In this document: positions 6,833 through 12,141 of the stretch, in pieces
Layout of the letters: every line of letters begins with the position of its first letter
How positions within the stretch are numbered: the stretch's first letter is position 1
DNA from: Bacillota bacterium
GTDB taxonomy: Bacteria > Bacillota > Clostridia > Oscillospirales > Ruminococcaceae
DNA length: 12,141 nt
Assembly: GCA_023456995.1 (NCBI GenBank)
Contig: JAEWNU010000224.1
Span: 1 to 12,141 of the forward strand
Direction: 5' to 3'
Program-made: the position numbers and the translations under genes
The notes under the pieces: generated by a model
The model's input: only the letters and a program-made list of their open reading frames with translations
Database searches by the model: none
Told to the model about the DNA's origin: nothing

Positions 6833-7885
6833 ATGAAGAACAGACTGACACTCGCTATTGCAACGATACTGGCGCTCGCACTTGTGTTGACCGGTTGTGG
6901 CAGCAGCTCTTCCCCCGCATCTGCCGCAGCGCCCGCACCCGCAGGCTCAACGGCCGCACCCTCCGCCGCTTCCGCCAAACCCGCAGAACCCGCCAAATAC
7001 ACCATGGTCACCGGCTCGACCGGCGGCACCTATTACGCGCTGGGCGGCGCGATGGCCAACACCTGGAACGCTCATCTGCCAAACATTCAGATCAGCTGCG
7101 TTTCCTCCGGTGCTTCGGTTGAGAACATGAACCTGTTGCAGGCGGGCGAGGCCGATCTTGGCATCTCGATGAACAACGTCGCCGACTCCGCTTGGAACGG
7201 CAGAGAACCGTTTAAATCCAAATATGAAAACGTCCGCTCCATCGGCGTTGTGTACCACGAGGTTTATCAGCTGATCGCGGCCTCCTCCAGCGGCGCCAAG
7301 ACCATTGCCGACCTCAAGGGCAAGCGCGTAGCAATCGGTCCGGTTGGCAGCGGCACAGCCGGAACCTCTGAGATGGTGTTCCGCCTCGCCGGACTTGACA
7401 CCACCAAGGATATCACCGCCGAGCGCGACGGCTTTGGCGACGCAGCCGCCAAAATGCAGGATGGCCATCTGGACGCAAGCGCCGCGGTACTCAGCGTGCC
7501 CGCTGCTTCCATCATTGAGATGACCACCAGCATCGACCTCAACTACATCGACATTCCGGACGAGATCCTTGAGAAGATTCAGGCCGAGGCACCATTCTAC
7601 ACCCGTCTGGTCATTCCGGCTGGAACCTATTCCAACAAAGAGGATTTCAACACCATCACCTGTCAAGCCGCGCTTTACTGTCGCAAGGATATGTCCGAGG
7701 ATGAGGTTTATGAGATCACCAAGTCGTTTTATGAGAACGCCGCTGAAATTGCTTCGGCTCACACCGCCGGTCGTGACATTAGCCTTGAGGGCGCGCTCGA
7801 CGGCATTACCACCCCGCTCCATCCGGGCGCTGTGAAATACTTTAAGGAAAAGGGTCTTTCCATTGACGCTTCGCTCATCGTCTAA
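6833..7885 (+). CDS. TAXI-family TRAP transporter solute-binding lipoprotein
   Basis: A 350-residue extracytoplasmic binding protein. Residues 1-21 are a lipoprotein signal peptide with lipobox L-T-G-C (Cys22). Residues 23-54 are a flexible Ser/Ala/Pro-rich tether. The rest is a TAXI domain, recognised by TGSTGGTYYALGGAMANTW (60-78) and the downstream SSGASVENMNLLQAGEADLG block. It should deliver a small organic acid, amino acid or similar solute to the fused permease encoded next; the ligand cannot be assigned. AAGGAGG (6821-6827) lies 5 bases before the ATG. Length and domain look complete. A strong hairpin in the gap after the stop may let this gene be expressed above the permease, the usual stoichiometry for binding proteins. 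Confidence 0.95.
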   Translation: MKNRLTLAIATILALALVLTGCGSSSSPASAAAPAPAGSTAAPSAASAKPAEPAKYTMVTGSTGGTYYALGGAMANTWNAHLPNIQISCVSSGASVENMNLLQAGEADLGISMNNVADSAWNGREPFKSKYENVRSIGVVYHEVYQLIAASSSGAKTIADLKGKRVAIGPVGSGTAGTSEMVFRLAGLDTTKDITAERDGFGDAAAKMQDGHLDASAAVLSVPAASIIEMTTSIDLNYIDIPDEILEKIQAEAPFYTRLVIPAGTYSNKEDFNTITCQAALYCRKDMSEDEVYEITKSFYENAAEIASAHTAGRDISLEGALDGITTPLHPGAVKYFKEKGLSIDASLIV

Positions 7886-7927
7886 TCTGTAAAAAGCCGT
7901 TTAAACCCGCTAGAACTTTAAAGCACA

Positions 7928-7967
7928 CTGGCGAATCCTGTTTGCACCCGCTTATGGGATTCGCCAG
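7928..7967 (+). repeat. Intercistronic hairpin between binding protein and permease
   Basis: A perfect 11-bp stem (7928-7938, CTGGCGAATCC, with 7957-7967), extendable by two U-G pairs inward, loop about 14-18 bases. No U run follows (CTTCTAAAAAA), so it is not a standard terminator. It is better read as a 3'-end stabiliser of the upstream message or a partial attenuator that lowers permease expression. Confidence 0.7.
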
Positions 7968-8005
7968 CTTCTAAAAAACGACACCCCAGAGAGGAGCGTT
8001 CGCCT

Positions 8006-10003
8006 ATGCGCGACATCACGGAAAAAGCCGTCGCTCAAGAGCAGCAGTCCTTTGACGGCGACGAAATCATGTCCAAATACGACAAGGAATCCGCTTTTAG
8101 AAAGCTCACGGGTCTTCCAGCCAAAATCGTGTTTATTTTGGCCGTGGGCTGGTCACTCTTTCAGCTTTACACCGCCCTGTTTGGCACCTTCCCTTCCACG
8201 TTACAGCGCGCTCCCCATCTGGGCGCGGCGCTAGTGCTCACCTTTTTGCTTTATCCGGCCTATGGCAAGCCAACACACAAGATTCCGTTTTACGATTACA
8301 TACTGGCGCTGCTGTCCATCGTCTGCGCGTCTTACCACATCTTCTTTTATGATGAGCTTTTGCTGCGCAGTGGAATGTTCACCACGGTCGATATTGTCAT
8401 CAGCCTGATTGCGGTTCTGCTCGTGCTCGAAGCCGCACGCCGCGTGGCCGGTATGGTCATCGTTAGTCTGGCGAGTTTCTTTTTAATCTATGCGCTTTAC
8501 GGGAAGTATTTCCCCGGGTTTATGAGCCACTCCGGCCTTAAGCTGCACCGCGTTGTCACGATGGAGTGGCTTGGCACAGAGGGCATTCTTGGTTCGCCAA
8601 TCTATGTTTCAGCCACCTTCATTTTCCTCTTCCTCGTTTTCGCCACCTTTTTAAAGGCTAGCGGCGTCGGCGACTGGATGACCAACATCGCCATGAGCGC
8701 CTGCGGCAAGCAGGTGGGCGGTCCGGCCAAGGCAGCCGTTGTGGCCAGTGCCTTACAGGGAACTATCAGCGGAAGCTCGGTTGCGAACACCGTTTCCACC
8801 GGCTCCATCACCATCCCCCTGATGAAAAAAACCGGTTACAAGCCGGAATTTGCAGGCGCTGTTGAAGCTGCCGCCTCGACCGGCGGTCAGATTATGCCCC
8901 CAATTATGGGTGCGGCGGCGTTTATCATGACTGAATACATCGGCTGCTCTTACACCACCGTTGCGCTTTCAGCCTGTATCCCCGCGCTGCTGTACTTCAC
9001 CGGCATCTTTACAAACGTCCATTTTGAAGCACTTAAATTAGGGCTTACCGGCGTCGCCGATAGCGAAGTGCAAAGTATTTCGGGGCTGTTAAAGCGCGGC
9101 TGGTATATGATTGCACCCGTTATCGTAATTATTTACATGCTCGTCGCGGGCAAGACCGCTATGCGCGCCGCGCTGTTTGGCATCATTGCGTGCCTTGTCA
9201 TCTGGTGCGTTGAGATTTTCCGCGAAACCCACGGGTTCGATACCAAGGGCTTTGTGGTGAAGTTCATCGTCGGGCTTGAACAGAGCGCCCGCGGTGCCGT
9301 AGCTGTTGCCGTCACTTGCGGCTGCGCCGGTATCATTGTCGGCGTCATCACCAAGACCGGCCTTGGCCTTAAGATGGCGGGCGGCATTGTGGCGTTGGCT
9401 GGCGGCAGCAAGATTCTAACCATGGTGTTCACCATGCTATGTTCCATTCTGCTGGGCATGGGCGTTCCCACCACCGCCAATTACATCATTCAGGCTACCA
9501 TTTCAGCGCCCGCGCTGGTCGCGCTCGGCGTTCCGGGCATTGCGGCGCACCTGTTCGTGTTCTATTTTGGCATCGTAGCAGATATCACCCCGCCGGTTGC
9601 GCTCGCTGCGTTCGCAGGCTCCGGCATTGCGGGCTCCAACCCGATGAAGACCGGCTTTAACGCGGCGCGTCTGGGCATGGCGGCGTATCTGGTGCCCTAT
9701 ATGTTTGTACTCAACCCCGTCATGGTGCTGGTGCGCCCCGAGGGAATGGGCACCGGGCTGTTTGTAGGCAAGGTAATCCTATCTATTGCGACAGCAATCA
9801 TCGGTATGATCGGCATCGCAACTGGAATGACCGGTTATTTTAAAACAAATTGTAATATTATTGAGAGAATATTACTCATTGCAGGCGGCATAATGATGGT
9901 AGATGCCGGTTCGATAACCGACGGCATTGGTATCGCCCTGCTTTTAGCCATCTACTTTATGCAACTTACACGCGTGAAGAAAAAGCGAGCTGCGGCGGTT
10001 TAG
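8006..10003 (+). CDS. TRAP transporter permease, fused 4TM/12TM (TAXI type)
   Basis: A 665-residue polytopic membrane protein joining the small (DctQ-like) and large (DctM-like) TRAP subunits. The N-terminal ~30 residues are hydrophilic. Hydrophobic segments at about 40-58, 72-84, 97-114, 128-144 and 148-166 form the small-subunit part. The DctM-like part starts near 200 and carries the family hallmarks GSSVANTVSTGSITIPLMKK (256-275), ASTGGQIMPPIMGAAAF (290-306) and ITPPVALAAFAGSGIAG (527-543). It imports the solute using an ion gradient with the lipoprotein just upstream. GAGGAG (7991-7996) lies 9 bases before the ATG; an inner ATG at 8069 has no such site. The C-terminal part, about residues 611-627, is coded by an unusually A+T-rich stretch. 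Confidence 0.95.
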   Translation: MRDITEKAVAQEQQSFDGDEIMSKYDKESAFRKLTGLPAKIVFILAVGWSLFQLYTALFGTFPSTLQRAPHLGAALVLTFLLYPAYGKPTHKIPFYDYILALLSIVCASYHIFFYDELLLRSGMFTTVDIVISLIAVLLVLEAARRVAGMVIVSLASFFLIYALYGKYFPGFMSHSGLKLHRVVTMEWLGTEGILGSPIYVSATFIFLFLVFATFLKASGVGDWMTNIAMSACGKQVGGPAKAAVVASALQGTISGSSVANTVSTGSITIPLMKKTGYKPEFAGAVEAAASTGGQIMPPIMGAAAFIMTEYIGCSYTTVALSACIPALLYFTGIFTNVHFEALKLGLTGVADSEVQSISGLLKRGWYMIAPVIVIIYMLVAGKTAMRAALFGIIACLVIWCVEIFRETHGFDTKGFVVKFIVGLEQSARGAVAVAVTCGCAGIIVGVITKTGLGLKMAGGIVALAGGSKILTMVFTMLCSILLGMGVPTTANYIIQATISAPALVALGVPGIAAHLFVFYFGIVADITPPVALAAFAGSGIAGSNPMKTGFNAARLGMAAYLVPYMFVLNPVMVLVRPEGMGTGLFVGKVILSIATAIIGMIGIATGMTGYFKTNCNIIERILLIAGGIMMVDAGSITDGIGIALLLAIYFMQLTRVKKKRAAAV

Positions 10004-10076
10004 CGCCTGTTCCCATGGGTCGGATAACCCCTTGGGGGTGCATGTCAGCCTATTTGCGATTTCATCCTCCCATATC

Positions 10077-10128
10077 ACCGGACCTGCCGCTAATGCGGGC
10101 GTTTGCCTGTGTTGGCGGCAAGTCCGGT
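10077..10128 (+). terminator. Long hairpin after the permease gene, probable terminator or 3' UTR structure
   Basis: Positions 10077-10100 fold onto 10105-10128 as a nearly continuous 24-bp helix with one C/A mismatch (10084/10121), four G-U pairs and loop GTTT. The G-U pairs form only in plus-strand RNA; on the other strand they are A/C mismatches, so it is designed for the operon transcript. Only a weak U-rich run (GGTTGGTTAAT) follows. It starts 74 bases after the permease stop. Confidence 0.65.
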
Positions 10129-10151
10129 TGGTTAATATACTGCAAAAACAA

Positions 10152-10183
10152 TAAGGGCGAAACAGTTTTCTGTTTCGCCCTTA
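10152..10183. terminator. Strong hairpin, terminator for leftward reading
   Basis: A perfect 14-bp stem (10152-10165 with 10170-10183) with loop TTTT. On the minus strand it is followed by ATTGTTTTTGC, a good U run, so it can stop leftward transcripts that pass the isocitrate dehydrogenase gene. On the plus strand no U run follows, though it may still back up the hairpin at 10077. Confidence 0.7.
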
Positions 10184-10311
10184 GTACAGATCATTTAAAG
10201 CTCATATTAAGAAAAAATCTCACATACTAAGTATTTTGATATTTGTTAAATGATGTAGATTAATGCCGCTTTATGCAGCATGAGGTAACCCTCGGCGAGC
10301 GTTCCCCTCAC

Positions 10312-10340
10312 GTAAAAACGGTCTGCCAGACCGTTTTTAC
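10312..10340. terminator. Bidirectional intrinsic terminator
   Basis: A perfect 13-bp stem, GTAAAAACGGTCT (10312-10324) with 10328-10340, and loop GCC. A-tracts on one side and T-tracts on the other lie within the stem, so either strand yields a GC stem ending in five U. It separates the converging transporter operon and isocitrate dehydrogenase gene. Confidence 0.8.
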
Positions 10341-10387
10341 TTCCCCTCCTGCGCTGTTAAATCACAAAGAACGCATGGAACGCTGTC

Positions 10388-10469
10388 CCAAGCCGCTCGC
10401 CTATATGGGCGCTCGCGGCTGCTTGGCTCCGCTGAGCGCAGCGGGCGGCATAAATGCCCGCTGCGGCTC
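10388..10469. repeat. GC-rich nest of overlapping hairpins
   Basis: Several complementary arms lie side by side. CCAAGC (10388-10393) matches GCTTGG (10421-10426), with CGC/GCG inside; AGCCGC (10391-10396) matches GCGGCT (10415-10420) as an alternative. CCGCTG (10429-10434) pairs with CAGCGG (10439-10444) across the tetraloop AGCG. That same arm, as part of 10434-10446, can instead pair with 10456-10469 in a 13-bp stem with one bulged G. No reading frame is credible here. It resembles a REP- or MITE-like dispersed element, or structured RNA 3' of the dehydrogenase gene; which one cannot be told from one copy. Confidence 0.55.
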
Positions 10470-10480
10470 CCGCCAATCTG

Positions 10481-10501
10481 CAAGCTTTTTGAAAAAGCTT
10501 G
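10481..10501. repeat. 21-base palindrome
   Basis: CAAGCTTTTT and AAAAAGCTTG flank a single G, forming a perfect 10-bp inverted repeat. As RNA the centre must open, leaving CAAGCTT paired around a T/A-rich loop. It sits directly beside the GC-rich hairpin nest and probably belongs to the same element. Further short hairpins follow at 10524-10544 (GCGTTT/AAACGC) and 10556-10570 (ACACAA/TTGTGT), the last ending 11 bases from the dehydrogenase stop codon. Confidence 0.6.
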
Positions 10502-10580
10502 ACCAAAACTTCAAATTTCATAAGCGTTTGATGATACAAAACGCATGTTTTTCTTACACAACTCTTGTGTGGCGGCATTT

Positions 10581-11795
10581 TTAAGCTAGCTTTTGCGCAA
10601 GCCGGACGGCAATGGCGTCGATGAATTCCTCACTGGTGACCGCCTGCGCTTTAAAGCCTGTCTCGGTCAGACCGACCAGATCTTTGGTCATAATGCCACT
10701 ATTGAGCGTCTCGATGCTGGCTTGTTCCAGCGCCTCCCCAAACTGCACAAGCTTAGGCAGCGCATCAAGTGTGCCGCGCTTTTTTAGCGCCCCGCTCCAG
10801 GCGAAAATTGTCGCAATCGGATTAGTGGATGTCTTTTCGCCCTTTAAATGGCGATAATAGTGCTGCGTGACAGTGCCGTGGGCTGCTTCAAACTCGGTGG
10901 CGCCGTCAGGGGCGACGAGTACCGAAGACATCATTGCAAGACTGCCAAAAGCAGTGGAAACCATATCGCTCATAACGTCGCCATCATAGTTTTTGCACGC
11001 CCAGATAAAACCGCCCTCTGAGCGGATGACGCGCGCGACCGCATCATCAATAAGGGTGTAAAAGTACGTGATACCGGCCTGTTCAAACCGGTCACGGTAC
11101 GCTTCAAACACCTCCTCAAATATCGCCTTGAAATCGCCGTCGTAGATCTTCGAGATGGTGTCCTTAGTCGAGAACCACAAATCCTGTCTCTTATCCAGCG
11201 CATAGTTAAAGCAAGCATTGGCAAAAGCGCGAATTGAGGCTTCGGTGTTGTGCTGCCCCATCCATACCGCGGGGTCGTCTGCCTTAAAAACGCTGAGCTC
11301 CTCAGTTTTGCCGCTTTCCCCCACAAATTTTATAAAGCACTCGCCCGGTTCGGTGGTTTTTAGCTCCACAGCCTTATAAATGTCGCCATAGGCGTGACGC
11401 GCAATAGCAATTGGCTTCTTCCAGTTTTTTACCACCGGTTTAATCGCGTCAATGACAATCGGTTCACGGAAGACGGTTCCGTCCAGAATCGCGCGTATAG
11501 TGCCGTTGGGGCTTTTCCACATCTGGGTCAGCTCAGGGTATTCCTCCATGCGCTGGCGGTTGGGCGTAATGGTGGCACATTTGACAGCCACACCATATTG
11601 ACGCGTGGCGAGCGCGGCATCCACCGTCACCTGATCTTTTGTGGCGTTGCGGTGCAGCAGCCCCAGATCGTAGTAGTCTGTTTTGAGATCTACAAAGGGG
11701 TGCAGCAGTTTGTCTTTGATCATCTGCCAAAGAATTCGGGTCATTTCGTCGCCGTCCATCTCGACTAAGGGGGTGGTCATCTGAATCTTTTGCAT
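10581..11795 (-). CDS. icd: Isocitrate dehydrogenase, type II (eukaryotic-like, IDH1-type)
   Basis: A 404-residue cytoplasmic enzyme that oxidatively decarboxylates isocitrate to 2-oxoglutarate. It aligns by eye along the whole of human IDH1-type enzymes: KSPNGTIR (94-101), FREPI (109-113), RHAYGD (133-138, R133 equals IDH1 Arg132), catalytic lysine K211 (STKDT), metal aspartates D273 and D277 (NYDGDVMSD), and TSTNPIATIFAW near the end. Two NADP-binding positions differ: IDH1 Lys260 is R258 and IDH1 Arg314 is Q311, while His315 is kept (H312). NADP use is therefore likely but not assured. ATG at 11795 is preferred over a GTG at 11804, because AAAGGTGA ends 5 bases before the ATG and touches the GTG. 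The gene is single, with its own promoter, and probably supplies 2-oxoglutarate for glutamate synthesis. Confidence 0.94.
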   Translation of the reverse strand: MQKIQMTTPLVEMDGDEMTRILWQMIKDKLLHPFVDLKTDYYDLGLLHRNATKDQVTVDAALATRQYGVAVKCATITPNRQRMEEYPELTQMWKSPNGTIRAILDGTVFREPIVIDAIKPVVKNWKKPIAIARHAYGDIYKAVELKTTEPGECFIKFVGESGKTEELSVFKADDPAVWMGQHNTEASIRAFANACFNYALDKRQDLWFSTKDTISKIYDGDFKAIFEEVFEAYRDRFEQAGITYFYTLIDDAVARVIRSEGGFIWACKNYDGDVMSDMVSTAFGSLAMMSSVLVAPDGATEFEAAHGTVTQHYYRHLKGEKTSTNPIATIFAWSGALKKRGTLDALPKLVQFGEALEQASIETLNSGIMTKDLVGLTETGFKAQAVTSEEFIDAIAVRLAQKLA

Positions 11796-11897
11796 TTCGG
11801 TCACCTTTCTGAGCGTTTATTATTGGAACCCGCACCTTGTCTTCACATTGATATGACATGCTTGCCAAAGTATTCGCAGGTTATTTTTTATGCTTTG

Positions 11898-11926
11898 ATT
11901 ATATCAGATTTACGTAAAAATGTCTT
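11898..11926 (-). promoter_or_regulatory. Sigma-A promoter of icd
   Basis: On the minus strand, -35 AAGACA (11926-11921, 4 of 6) and perfect -10 TATAAT (11903-11898) are 17 bases apart, with a TG one base before the -10 box (extended -10). Transcription should start near 11891, leaving a leader of about 95 bases in which no clear regulatory fold was seen. Confidence 0.75.
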
Positions 11927-12062
11927 CCGCATTGACGAAAATGTTTTCCACAAATAAAGTTAAATCCACCTATTCAAGTTGGGGTTTGAAAAGATTGCAG
12001 TGCGAACGGTTGTTATTCCATTATTTTAGGCGCCCACCCGCTTCTTAAGCAGAAAATAATAT
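11927..12062. other. Intergenic spacer upstream of icd
   Basis: A+T-rich spacer between the icd promoter and the right-edge terminator. No credible gene, RNA or operator was found. Confidence 0.5.
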
Positions 12063-12093
12063 AAGGCCCCTGCGATAACAACGCAGAGGCCTT
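12063..12093 (-). terminator. Intrinsic terminator of a leftward gene at the right edge
   Basis: AAGGCC (12063-12068) with GGCCTT (12088-12093), and CTGCG (12070-12074) with CGCAG (12082-12086), around loop ATAACAA. The pair between the two blocks is C/A on the plus strand but G-U on the minus strand, giving an unbroken 12-bp stem there. It is followed leftward by ATATTATTTTC, a U-rich tail. It therefore ends a gene entering from the right. Confidence 0.8.
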
Positions 12094-12100
12094 CAGAATT

Positions 12101-12141
12101 TTAAGATTTATTGAACCGCATGAAACCCCAGCGCCAAATCA
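12101..12141 (-). CDS. Possible last codons of a leftward gene
   Basis: Two minus-strand frames enter from the right edge and stop just before the terminator. One ends WGFMRFNKS with TAA at 12103-12101; the other ends LALGFHAVQ with TAA at 12110-12108. The terminator implies a gene here, but which frame is real, and what it encodes, cannot be decided from about 12 codons. Confidence 0.3.
   Translation of the reverse strand, partial: IWRWGFMRFNKS

Noticed and set aside
6947..7822. 291-codon minus-strand frame opposite the TAXI binding protein
   Set aside because: Antisense shadow of a clearly recognised lipoprotein gene; no ribosome binding site and a Gly-rich translation.
7929..7946. Sigma-54-like promoter TGGC...TTTGCA before the permease gene
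   Set aside because: The GG and GC elements are 12 bases apart instead of the required 10, and the sequence is explained by the hairpin at 7928-7967.
10015..10584. Two plus-strand reading frames of 71 and 103 codons
   Set aside because: They run through hairpins and terminators, lack ribosome binding sites and show no protein-like composition.

Overview
The window looks like a chromosomal segment of an anaerobic, mid-GC Firmicute of the Clostridia class (Oscillospiraceae/Ruminococcaceae-like is my best guess, not proven). The grounds are lipoprotein signal peptides, strong AGGAGG-type ribosome binding sites, A+T-rich intergenic DNA with sigma-A promoters, a free-standing prolyl-tRNA editing protein of the clostridial type and a TAXI-type TRAP transporter. 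Nothing indicates a phage, plasmid, CRISPR array or insertion sequence, and no rRNA or tRNA gene was seen.

Left part (1-3431, minus strand): a signalling operon read right to left. First comes a membrane histidine kinase with its own periplasmic solute-binding domain (SBP_bac_3) and a PAS domain. Then, 2 bases on, comes an NtrC-type, sigma-54-activating response regulator. Its stop codon overlaps (ATGA) the start of a lipoprotein that runs off the left edge. The design suggests a solute-sensing system switching on a sigma-54 promoter, but I see no -24/-12 promoter in the window.

Middle part (3680-5515): a single gene for a YbaK/ProX-type prolyl-tRNA deacylase with its own extended -10 promoter and a 15-bp bidirectional terminator. 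Converging on that terminator is an RpiR-family (HTH plus SIS) regulator, read leftward. Its promoter places the true start codon 22 codons inside the longest reading frame.

Right-centre (5620-10003, plus strand): an operon divergent from the RpiR gene. It encodes an M29-aminopeptidase/NicX-like metalloenzyme, a TAXI-family substrate-binding lipoprotein and a fused TRAP permease (small and large membrane subunits in one chain). The likely sense is uptake of an organic anion, amino acid or small peptide and its hydrolysis inside the cell, controlled by the divergent regulator. The substrate cannot be told from sequence. A strong hairpin lies between the binding-protein and permease genes.

Right part (10004-12141): a 577-base convergent intergenic region packed with hairpins, then a leftward, eukaryotic-type (type II) isocitrate dehydrogenase gene with a clear promoter. 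Two residues that hold the 2'-phosphate of NADP in human IDH1 are changed. The right edge carries a leftward terminator and probably the last codons of another leftward gene.

Most unusual items: the substituted cofactor pocket of IDH, the dense and mutually exclusive hairpins at 10077-10570, the sensor-kinase/sigma-54/lipoprotein operon, and the M29-TAXI-RpiR gene set. Nothing seen proves a wholly new system.
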